Assembly: GCA_039720395.1 (NCBI GenBank)
Contig: JBBPBK010000103.1
Coordinates: forward strand, 291,454-355,453
DNA from: Liquidambar formosana
Lineage: Eukaryota; Streptophyta; Magnoliopsida; Saxifragales; Altingiaceae
DNA: 64,000 nt
Direction: 5' to 3'
Shown: piece by piece, positions 25,801 to 35,403 of the stretch
Layout of the letters: each line of letters opens with the position of its first letter
Position numbering within the stretch: position 1 is the stretch's first letter
Translations under genes and position numbers: made by a program
The notes under the pieces: model-generated
Told to the model about the DNA's origin: nothing
What the model saw: the letters and a program-made list of their open reading frames with translations, nothing else
Databases searched by the model: none

Positions 25801-27677
25801 ACTCCAATAGAATCAATATGCTTCCACTCTTCAACTTTTGAAACTTCAATCTGAAAATTTATTGAGTCAAAATTACTCTTCGGATAATTTTGCTCATGTG
25901 AATTGTAGGGGATGGCCTCACCATGATAATCCACTGTGTTTGTTACGGCTAGCTCACAGTCATCATCCAGACACTAGTAAAAAAAAGGTGAAGAATTAAA
26001 ATCCACTAATTTCTCAACCTCAACTTCCTTTGAAGAAAGAATTATCAATATCCTCCTCCACAAAATGCAAATCTAAGGATTGGTTTACTTCCAATTTTAG
26101 TGTGACTACTTGTTCGTGTAACGCTTTAAGCTATTCTGCTAATCGTGTTATTTTATTACATCTTGATCGGCTTTCACATTGTCACCTGCTGCGAACACAA
26201 AGATTTAGGCTTGCATCACTTCCATCCATTGTTGCATCCAAGCCATGTCCTCGTGAGTGTTCAGGTCCTCCTGGCACATCCTCCTCTCCTAAACATGACC
26301 TTAGGAATCAGGCTTTGATACCAACTTATGCAATGGAACATTGGCTCTTATACCAAATGATGTGGCGGAAAAAAATTGAATCATGCAAAGTTTTTGAAGT
26401 ATTTATTTCGTTGGATTAGACGCTAGCAATACTTTTGTACGGACGACACCCATAATTAGAGGGAAACTTCTCTCCAAATAGGGGGGAATGATGCAGATCA
26501 CAAAGGATTGATCGTTGCCTTCGTGGAGACTAAACGGTCGCCCACCTCAACTAGCTGGTCGCTTGCCAGACTTATTGATTAAAAATTCATTTCTTGCATT
26601 TTTCTTATTTATTTCCTTTTCTTTATTTATTTCCCTTGCCTGATTGTTTCCTTGTTTAAGTATTTCCTTTTGATTAGTCTATTTCGGTATTTCCTAGTTT
26701 AATTAATTACTTTTGTTTAGGCAGTTTTCTAGGTTTGATTATTTCCTTTTGTTCAATTAGTTTTCTAGTCCTTAACTATCTTCTTATTTTTAGTTTTCCT
26801 TGTTCAACAAGTTTTTGGATTTTATTTATTATAAATAGTGTTGTTGCCTCTTGGCAAAGATTATTGAGTTTTGAGATTAATACGAATTATAGGGTGTAGT
26901 TCTTTTTCCTCTACTTTTGTGTTCTTATGTGAACTTTGATTGTGGTTTTCCTGTTGTTCCTATTGTGGTTGCCTCTGGGGAACATTATGTTTTTTTTTTT
27001 CCCTGATTATCTCGTTTTTTAATTTGATGACAATACTATAACAATGAAATTGATTCTATTTTATCCTTTTTACACTATCCTTTTTTTTTTCTTTGTCCGT
27101 ATTGTTGATTTCCATTAACTTGACATGATGTCAACCAACGATTTGGTTATTTGTTTTAATAATTTTACTTGTTTCACCTTTTTTCTCATATATTTTCTTC
27201 TTTGTACTTCCTCTCTACAAACCAAAAGTATTGTTGATAATTTTTTGATGAGGGGGGCAATTGCCACCACATCGAGTACTCTAAGCCCCCTATTAGTTTA
27301 TACTTTTTAAGATTTTATGAAAAATATAAAAGATTTTTATAGAAACTAGTCACATTGTTCACTAGAAAACATCGTTCTGAACAATTTTGTAGAAGGAAGT
27401 TTTTCCAAAATCTATAATTTAAGCAGACTTTTTGGCCATCTATAATCTTTATTTCATTTTCCATGAAAAATGGCCAAAAAGTGTACTTAAATGATAAATT
27501 TTGGAAACAAATTCTTCTACAAAGTTGTCTGGAATGATGTTTTCTAGTAGACTACGTGATTAGTTTTCGTAAATTTTTTTTTAAAAATATTTTTCATAAA
27601 ACTTAAAAAATATAAATTAAGTGGAGGGCTTAAAGTATTTTATGTGGTGGCAATAGCCTAGCCTTTTTTTGATCTCT

Positions 27678-27724
<47 letters not shown>

Positions 27725-29125
27725 CTGCTTCTAAGCATGCTTGAAATTTGTTGTTGATGTCAACATTAAAAGCTATACTCATCGTACAAAATTGGAGGGT
27801 GAGTAGATTCTAGGACAACTTATCCTTTTATTAGGAAATTAAAGACTTAAAAAGGATGCCCTGTGAATGGAGGAAAATCACTTTTGTGGCTTTATGCAAG
27901 AAAAAAAAAGTGATATTTAATGCTGCACTAACTATTGTGGCATTAGGCTCATGGGTCATATGATGAAACTTTTGGAGAGAGTGATTGAACGAAGATTAAG
28001 ACTTGAAACAACTTTGTTAGTAAATCAGTTTTCTTTTATGCCAAGAAGATCATCATGGAAGCTATTTTCTGATAACTATGACTACGGGAGTGAAGCAAAT
28101 TCCCAGCATAATAAGCCTACATCAAGGATTGGTATCGAGTCCTTCTCTTTTTGCTTTAGTTATAGATGAACTAACTAGTCATAATAAGTCAACATCAAGG
28201 ATTGGGGAGCGAGAGGTAATGTTGGGACCACCATTTAGTTATGGATAGAACCGTCAGCAGGTGATTTAATTCAAACCATTAGTTCCACTTGCCACGCTTC
28301 GCAAACACATAGGTTTCCTGAGAACTTCTCTTTTGAACATTATGCATCATTTAAATGTGGTTTGGAACCCTCTTGTGAAACATCAAAAATGTCATGCTAC
28401 AGGAAATGTTTTGAATTCCAGTCCGATAATCTAGGCAGCTTGGCTATAATCTAATTGTCCAATATTACACATAATGTTTGACCATAACATTTTAATTGGT
28501 AACAAAGTCTGTAGATCATTGGTGGTGTGGAATTACCTCATATATATATATCTCCCTATTGAAATCATGAGTCGATACGCTCGACCCACATTGAAATAAT
28601 TTGAGCAAGAATAGAGTGAAAGCTATTTTATATGAGGTTATTTTGTTAATGGGGAGAAATAACAATTTCCTTTTGGGTGGTGACATGGCCTTGTAGCCAT
28701 TTGACACCTCATGTAAATTATTTAATTTTAATTTGTTTAAATTTGTGAATTTACCTGACCTGGTTAATGGATCGCTGGTGGAACCTGGTTATCCAACTGA
28801 GCTTTCTGGATTTCACAGAGTGTAGGTGAAATGAATCACCCTTTTCAGTGATAGTCCTGGGTCTGGTCCAACTGGCGACCAGGTTTCAAACTTGACTATA
28901 GGTCTGTGCTAGCTGTCCAAAGGTGAAGTCTTGGACATGACACTAGGTCTGTGCTAGGTTTCAAAATTTTACACTAGGTCTTTTCAACCAAAAAAATGAA
29001 AAAGTATATGTTGCCTTTTGGTTGAATTGGTTACTTATTAGTTTTAATTTATTTGTAATCCTTTAAAATTGCAATTATCATGAAAGGTTATGTTTGCTGC
29101 AGTTGTGCAGTATGAAGCACGCTGA
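22842..29125 (+). CDS. NRPB12: RNA polymerase II/IV/V small zinc subunit 12 (RPABC4/Rpb12-like)
   Basis: Encodes the smallest zinc-binding subunit shared by nuclear RNA polymerases. Three coding exons: 22842-22881, 23142-23234 and 29103-29125, 156 bases in all, giving 51 residues, the usual plant length. All introns are GT-AG and phases fit (13 codons plus 1 base, then 44 plus 1). The protein begins [20 protein letters not shown] and ends with the conserved VQYEAR tail. A zinc ribbon is formed by C12, C15, C29 and C32 (CGDC and CREC), followed by the basic [12 protein letters not shown] region. The first ATG is used since it matches the family start exactly. Intron 2 is about 5.9 kb and holds a SINE, an inverted LTR pair, a foldback MITE and a LINE piece. 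The gene converges with the CASP-like gene at 30025. Nuclear and constitutive by family knowledge. Confidence 0.95.
24280..24443 (-). mobile_element. tRNA-derived SINE, copy 1 (internally deleted)
   Basis: On the - strand it begins near GGTAGCCCAGTTGGTAAGGG, a polymerase III box A like that of a tRNA, and runs through TTGTGATTGTGTGGTTAGG to a terminal A tract (T run at about 24280-24295 on +). The same sequence at 62645-62858 is longer and has box B. This copy lacks the box B segment, so it is a deletion derivative. It lies in NRPB12 intron 2. Confidence 0.75.
25130..26930. mobile_element. Head-to-head pair of LTRs (inverted arms) in NRPB12 intron 2
   Basis: About 25130-25665 is an inverted copy of about 26400-26905. 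Examples are TTGTTGGCGTCTAATCCAAC against GTTGGATTAGACGCTAGCAA, and CTTGCCAAGAGGC against GCCTCTTGGCAA. In each arm a purine tract precedes a TGAT start: AGGGGGGAA then TGATGCAG at 26489 on +, and CAGGGGA then TGATAATGC at 25576 on -. Both arms carry TATA-like TATAAATAG (26832 on +; near 25216-25224 on -). The spacer holds GGCTTTGATACCAA near 26310, which resembles a Met-tRNA primer site read on -. It is best read as LTR-retrotransposon debris rearranged into an inverted pair. Confidence 0.65.
27250..27664. mobile_element. Foldback MULE-like MITE with long inverted arms
   Basis: Nearly the whole 415 bp folds back on itself. Left arm words GCCACCACAT, CTTTTTAAGATTTTATGAAA, CACTAGAAAACATCGTTC and TTTTTGGCCAT are mirrored on the right as ATGTGGTGGC, TTTTCATAAAACTT, GATGTTTTCTAGTAG and ATGGCCAAAAAG. 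TTTTTTGAT flanks both sides (27241-27249 and 27665-27673), a 9-bp duplication fitting Mutator-type insertion, though its T run makes it slightly less decisive. It lies in NRPB12 intron 2 and would form a long RNA hairpin in the pre-mRNA. Confidence 0.8.
27671..27723. repeat. (GA)n microsatellite
   Basis: About 45 bp of GA dinucleotides immediately after the foldback MITE target duplication, within NRPB12 intron 2. Confidence 0.95.
27760..28169 (+). pseudogene. LINE reverse-transcriptase fragment
   Basis: The frame from 27951 reads [20 protein letters not shown], then [12 protein letters not shown]. These are hallmark words of plant LINE ORF2 reverse transcriptase (ERVIE-RLR, NQFGFMPGRST). 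Sequence just upstream (DIQ-like and NYCGI-like traces near 27910-27945) belongs to the same domain but is out of frame. Frameshifts and truncation show it is dead. It is in NRPB12 intron 2 in the same orientation as the gene. Confidence 0.8.
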
Positions 29126-30024
29126 AGAAGAGATTTGGAAGGCTCAAGCATACCAGTGGAGAGAGAACTATATCAAGCATGTCTAGCCCAGCTATACTTA
29201 CATGGTGGTTGGTTATTTGTCACTTGTGAACAAGAATAAAGGATTTAACCCGTACTTTTTATTGGATGTTGGGTAAATACTGGTGATTTGGTAGCCAGTG
29301 GTCGGTGTGGTTTCTCTAGTAGTCATTTTGTGAAACAGGCATGAAACATTATAAAAAATAGTCTTACTATTATATTCTGTTGCATCATTTTTTTTTCCTT
29401 ATATCTTTCAATCTAGCCTACATAAATTGACATTATCCCATATGAAATTGTCATTCTAAATATGATGTGAGTGAGGTGGATTGGGAATGTTTTTCCTTGT
29501 TTCAGAGGGGGTAAATTGATCGTTTGGTTTCATGATTTCAAAATGTTGGCTGGACAAAGAAACATATTTCAATTATCACTTCAGCTAGTTCAAAAACTGG
29601 GACTTGATCGGCACCAGCACTATTGGTTTGATAATTTATGCCATCAGTTCAAAAACAATCTGTGCATCTAGGCGCAAAAATATGGTTAGTCTACATTTTC
29701 CCTAAGCGGCTGAGCCTAATTGTTGGGCTGATGCCATATATTGGACCTAGTCTGGAAAACCTGCTGGTGCTGTTGCATTCTAATCCTCCACTGAGGTTTT
29801 TGGTTGAGCTAAGTCTGGAAATCAAAGCTTTCCCTTCTAGTTTAGTCTCTCATGTTGGGCAGTACAGAAGGCAAATAGATCAAACACATGCTGGAACTTG
29901 TAGGATTACAAAAGGACACAATCAACCGTCAACCATACATATCTTATGCCTAGGAGGACGTTATTATTTTCAGTGCAACACTATAAGAACATGTAGAAGA
30001 AAATCCAAGGCAGATGGCGATGAA
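29126..30024. other. Convergent intergenic interval (3' ends of NRPB12 and CASP-like gene)
   Basis: Under 900 bp separate the two stop codons, so both 3' untranslated regions must lie here. A + strand frame at 29638-30117 overlaps the last CASP-like exon in antisense and shows no domain, so I do not call it a gene. No transposon was recognised. Confidence 0.6.
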
Positions 30025-33000
30025 TCAGCCCTGGAAGGCAGCAATCTCAATGGTCTTGCCGGGGTAATCAATGGGTGCATCATATTTGCTGAAGAGTCTG
30101 TAGGAGGAGAGAAGTGAGAGTGCTGCACAGCAAGTAACTACGACGAATGTCATGGCCACAGATGCAGTAGCCTTGTGACAGAATCCACCAAATGACCCAC
30201 AAGCAGCGCTCCATGCGACAGCCACATCTCCGTCGTATGCTAGGTATAACACCTCCGTTGACACTGCTCCAGCGGCTAGCATCATGTATGTCAGCACCTA
30301 CGTCCATGCATGAGGTGAATACATAATCAAATTTTGTTTCTTGTTTAGGTATATATGATTTTCAATCTAAATTAGGTATTTTGAAAATTGACTAACCTGG
30401 TCGAGGAAGAAGAAAGTCCAGGCACGAGACATGGTGGAGGGGCGAGGCATAGCTGCAAAGATGGCTGAAAGAAGGGAATAACCTGCACATATGCCATTTG
30501 CATGCACCAAATACCTGCATCATGCAAATCATCAACATAAGAAGAAGCGGAAACATATGGGGAAAAGAATGCAAAGAATCTTTAACGTAAAGAAGAGGAA
30601 ATAAGGCTATGTTTGTTTATCTGGAATGGAATGAATGTGAATGGACTCTGTCAATTCCATGCTTGAAGTAGTCTGGAATGAAAAGGAATTTGAAATGGTT
30701 GTCTAAAACATGTTATTTGATTCCATCCCATTTAAATTACTCCATCTAAACATACTGTTTGAAATGAATTGAAATGTGATCTTACATATTTTCATCCATT
30801 TCATTTCAGCTAAACAAACATGGCCTAAGGGGAATTCGCTAAAACAGTCATTGGTTGTTCTCTTTGCAATTAAAATTTAGAATTAAGTATATACAAACTT
30901 ACTTGCATCCGTATGTGTACAAGTTTTTACCCAAAACATGTTGATGTGTACAAGTTTTTACACAAACATGTCTCTAGAACGTAAGAATATACGTTTTAGC
31001 CTGGGTAAGAGATTAAATTCTAAAAAAAACTTCTAGAAATCTTAATACAGCTTGAAAAGTGAGAAATTTCAATATATTATATACATATACACTATATATA
31101 TATATACACTGCACACATATGAAATGAAAACCTTGACCACACTTTCTCTTTATGTAGTTGAAATGTTTGCCAACAAAATTACGAAGGAAATGGGGTTTGT
31201 GTGCGGTGTGTAGAGTAATTATGCACAAGGCTCTATGCACTATTTCCTTCTTCTTTCTTCTTTTTTATAATAATTCTAATGCACAATTTCTGTGTAAGCA
31301 AATCATCTGATGTTTTTTAACCCAAAAAAAAAAAAAAAGGAGAGAAGGTACGGAGTAAAAAACGAGAAAAGAAGGGAAATTACTCTTTGGAGAGTGCTTC
31401 CAAACCAACACCAAAACAAAGGAAATTGACAGTCAAACAAACCTTTTTTTTGGTATTAGTTTGGGAAGCACTCAACAAATTGTAATTTTGTCAAAAATAA
31501 AATAAAAAATGCAGTAAACAATAAAGAGTTTGGAGATTTCAAAAACTTTATATTAGATAATGGAGTGGGGGCTGGGGGGTGAAAAATGCCAAAAGGAAAT
31601 GGAGAATATAAAATAAAATGTAAAATCTTAGGAGACTCTTAACATTAGAATAAATCGATGAAAAGGTGGAGTTTCCTGAGTCAACATTCGAATAATTCGA
31701 GCTCAAACCCATCTCATTCACTCGGATCCCAATTATGGGAACACAAGATCCCAATACTAGTTCTTCCTTGTAGTTGAAGAATTTGGCTAAAATATGGTTG
31801 CAAGAGATCTTTCCACAATTTGCCAAATATTCCTTTTGTTCTTATTATTATAAAAATATCTTTTCTTTTTTTGGGCGTTTCAAGATTATTGTCATGCACG
31901 TACTAAAAAGTTAATGATTCTTTTTATTTCATTTCTTAAACTACTCTTGAATTGATATTCTCTTTCTTTCAATGTTTTGTACACACGGGGACAAAATTGA
32001 AATGTTAAAACATAGGGTGAGACTATCTCCACAGCCATTTTTGCTATATCCACAATTCTACTAAAACTTTTGTTTAATTTGTCCAATTTACCCTTACCCC
32101 TCTCTGCCCCTTTCACCTTTGGCTGTCGTTAACAACAACGGCCCACTTTCTCTATCCTTTCCCTTCAATTTTTCTCTCCCTTTTCTTCTCCTCCTTCCCC
32201 ATCCACTCTTGCCCTTGCTCCGCCGTTGACAATAAACCATGGTAGCCACTGTTGACGAATCAGGAAATAGATCAACCCATGCTTTATTAATTCAAAGAAG
32301 GCCCCAACTACATTTGGTTGCATTTACTACAGGTAGTTAACAACATAACATGGAAGTAATGATAATAGCTAGATGATCACATGGGATGATGGGAATTACC
32401 CATTGAGTGTGGCATCAGTCAAAGGAGCAGACTATGGGCAAAATGGTGGCACCCCCAAGAAAAAAGTGTTCTTATTAGTATATGGAAGAGTTTGAAGATA
32501 TTTGCGAGCTGTGTTATAAACATGCTTATATGGGTCTATTGATACAAATATGATCTCGAACAACTATTGATGTGGTAGTATTAAAATTATTGTTGTTGGT
32601 AGTTTTGAGGTTCTTGTTGGTGTCACTGGCATCATTGGGGATAGAGCATCATCAAGGGAGAAAAAAATGAAAGTTTTGACTGGTAGAGAGGGAGGGGAGG
32701 GGTTGTACAGTTGAACCGTCCAACAAGAGGGGTATATTGGGTAAAGCAAGAAAATTTTTTAATGGGGATATAACCAAAATGGATGTGGAAATAGCCCTAC
32801 CTTAAAAGATATGCGTTGATGTAAAAATATTTAATAAGATTTTCTAAAAAAACGTATTTTTTCAAAAGGAACACTCAATTAGAAACAGGAGTAACATTTA
32901 TAGATAGCAAACTTGTTACTCATATAAAAAATTTGACGAACCATGCATCTCAACTGGATAACTAGCTGTCTCATGGACCTATCTGATGTTCACAGTCAAC

Positions 33001-33614
33001 AACAAATTTGATCTATCATCCATTGAAGAGGAGCCAAAGTGCCAATTAACCCTTTGTCATGCATAGGGTTTTTACAGGGAATTTGAAAAAGTGAGAATTT
33101 TCACCTAGCTTCCAATGAACTTAATTTTTGATATAAAGGCAAAAACCACCTAAAAATCTAAAATTGTTCATTTGAGGTGATCAACAAGGATCATTATTAG
33201 GTCGTCATGCTACATGCATGCATTCATACATACATACATATATATATGTATATAGTTGTGGTCGTTTAGGATATCTTGCACTTGATGACTTTTAATTACC
33301 GTTGCAAAAAAGTCATCGCCAAAGGGAAAACTAGGAGGAGAAAAAAAATGTCAAAATGAAGCGTAGTCAACCAAGGAAGAGAAAAATTACTTGAAAGCTC
33401 CAAGGTCGGAGTAGGAAACGGAGCCAAAGTCATTGGTCTGAGAATTTTTTAGCATGACCACAAGTGCCACCACGCATAGAGCCACAGGGAGTAAACGCAG
33501 AAAGGTCTCCACGGTGCGCATGCTGCTGCTGCTGCTGCTGTCGTCCCCATCTCTTGACCCCATCTCCATCGGAGAGCTTGCAGCTGCACCAACCTTGTCT
33601 CTCTTGTCCATCAT
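30025..33614 (-). CDS. CASP-like protein, CASPL2 type (four-helix membrane protein)
   Basis: Casparian strip membrane domain-like protein, expected in the plasma membrane; the CASP group scaffolds cell-wall modifying enzymes, but the role of CASPL2 members is largely open. Three exons: 33391-33614, 30397-30514 and 30025-30297, 615 bases, 204 residues. Splice sites are GT-AG (AA/GTAATT, CAG/GTTAGT) and phases fit. Helices lie near residues 40-56 ([16 protein letters not shown]), 82-98, 113-134 and 160-184. Hallmarks are [10 protein letters not shown] and YSDLGAF after helix 1, [37 protein letters not shown] with D113 in helix 3, ACGSFGGFC with two cysteines, and the end [11 protein letters not shown]. 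The acidic, six-serine N-terminus is encoded by an AGC repeat. Two adjacent ATGs open the frame. Intron 1 (2.9 kb) holds several DNA transposons. Confidence 0.92.
30605..30825. mobile_element. Tourist-like (PIF/Harbinger) MITE, TAA duplication
   Basis: 221 bp with inverted ends GGCTATGTTTGTTTA and, in reverse complement, GGCCATGTTTGTTTA. TAA flanks both sides (30602-30604 and 30826-30828), the 3-bp duplication of this class. The inside is made of GGAATGGAATG/TCCATTCCATTT-type words. Located in CASP-like intron 1. Confidence 0.8.
31376..31490. mobile_element. MITE-A copy 2
   Basis: Short member with arms AAATTACTCTTTGGAGAGTG ... CCAACACCAAAA and TTGGTATTAGTTTGGGAAGC ... CAAATTGTAATTT. The arms match those of the other four copies. 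Located in CASP-like intron 1. Confidence 0.65.
32014..32801. mobile_element. MULE-like non-autonomous element, near-perfect 9-bp duplication
   Basis: Inverted ends: the left starts AGGGTGAGACTATCTCCACA and the right, in reverse complement, starts GGTAGGGCTATTTCCACATC. Both continue with GCCATTTTTGCTATATCC / CCATTTTGGTTATATCC and related CCCTTACCCCTC/CCCCTC words over about 100 bp. The flanks TTAAAACAT (32005-32013) and TTAAAAGAT (32802-32810) match at 8 of 9. The about 550-bp core, which includes a - strand AATAAA near 32285, is not terminal-repeat sequence and may be captured, but no protein is recognised. Located in CASP-like intron 1. Confidence 0.7.
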
Positions 33615-35403
33615 TGTCTTTCTATTCTCCCTCTGTGGTATGGTAAATTTTGGTAGGTTGCAGTGAGTGGAGGTAGTGGTGCACCTCTCGTTTCTTTTTA
33701 ATGCACATTAGGTGTGGAGTGGGTGGGGTTGCATTTAATGTCATCAAGGCAGGCCACGCATTCCCAAGTGCATGGATAACTCTCCCTCTCTCTCCCTCTC
33801 TTCCATCTGATTTTTCTAAAGTTATGGGAGTTGCTTTGGATGTTGATCGAGCAACCCAATAATGTAGTATTGTGAAAGACCTTATACGATCTATTAATGC
33901 CTGTGTACTGTCATATTTGACTCTACTCTAATAGTGGAGGGGTTGGGGGCCATAACTCGGACTCATGATCCATCTATTTGAATGGTGGATCCCTACTTGA
34001 TAAGACTGGAGAATTGGATATAGTCATGTCTTCTAAGTGGAGTGAGACATGCATGAATTCCATCTCACAAACCATCTCTTTCTCTCTTTCTAATTAACGT
34101 TCTTTCTAGAGCCATCACCACACCTTTAAAACTAATTCAAAGAGTGATATTACAAGGACCAACTGTATTACCACCTTTTTTTTTTTTTTATCTGAGACTG
34201 AGTTTTGGGATATACACGAAGGTCAAGTTTGTACCTGAAGCATACCTAGATCACGAGGCACATCCATGGGCTCGTAACAACGAGAAAAGTGCCTTTTTTC
34301 AAATCTCTTTCGTGAAGTTTATTGTAAAAAAAAATTATTAAATGGCCTCCATCATTAATTTTAGAGATCATGTAAGTTGTGTGCCATCGGCTACATTGGA
34401 TTTGGACATAATACACTAATGCTATTTGATTTTTTCGCCCTTTCTCTTACATTTTTCGAAACAATAGCATCCTCCATGCATAAGTATCAATTTTCATAAT
34501 TTCATATTTCTAATTTCAAAAATAGAAGCTTGCATGCTAAATGTGTAGTATAAATTGTTGATGAAGTAATATAGAGCTCCCTATTTATAATAGCTAGTGT
34601 CCCCTCTTGTTTTTTTTCGGATTAGGAGATTAGAGTCCTAGTAGGATTTGAAATGTTCCACGTTGGCCCACACAACTGCTTATAGAAGTGCATTCGTAAA
34701 GAGAGAGAGAGAGAGAGAGAGAGAGGAATACATGAGTCTTTCATTTTCCTTTGTTGGGTCTGAATTGTCTGATCAAGCAAACAAGAAAACGTTGACCCAA
34801 TACAAATTTGGAGGGCAACCTACGGAACCAATTAATACAGAATTTTTGTCGAAAGTGTAGCATTTCTATAATTCCTTCTTGGAAGTTGATTGCGTGAGCC
34901 TCTCAGGCTCATCTTCACGCAACAACACGCACGCTAAACCCATATTCAAGACCTACACTGGATAAAAGACCTCTGTCAGAAGCAATCGCATTTTGTCTCC
35001 CACAGTACTTTTCCATGCCCATTCAAAGTGAGGAAGACGATCATTAACAGCAGTCTCTTATGTATCTTGAGAAAGTTTTTCAAGAGAGCTATCAATGTAC
35101 AAGATAAATGTGCAGTTAAAGGAATCAATGTTTTCAGTCGCACTGTAATTGATTATATATTAGTACACATCAAAGTAGTAAACACAGAAATTACAAAACA
35201 TGTTAGTACAAAATATGAAGAATTCAGTTCCGACAGAACAGAGCTGCAACCTCCAACTGCTATCCCGTGACATATTTCCTAATTAGAATTCTCCATTTTT
35301 CCTCTGGCTTGATCCCCATTCCTCCCCTATGTGGAGCATCTAATCCAGCTTGAGATGGACAGATACAGCAAACTGTGCTGTTTAGTTTCCAGGATTGCTA
35401 CAA
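33615..35403. other. Intergenic: CASP-like promoter side and ABCD2 3' side
   Basis: Both flanking genes read leftward, so this holds the promoter and leader of the CASP-like gene and the 3' untranslated region of ABCD2. A GA microsatellite lies at about 34701-34724. No TATA box, transposon or further gene could be supported. Confidence 0.5.

Noticed and set aside
29638..30117. 159-codon + strand open frame
   Set aside because: It runs antisense through the last exon of the CASP-like gene, has no domain or codon signal, and is best explained as a shadow.
30080..30307. 75-codon - strand frame overlapping the CASP-like last exon
   Set aside because: It is a wrong-frame reading of the exon whose correct frame carries the conserved CASP-like residues.
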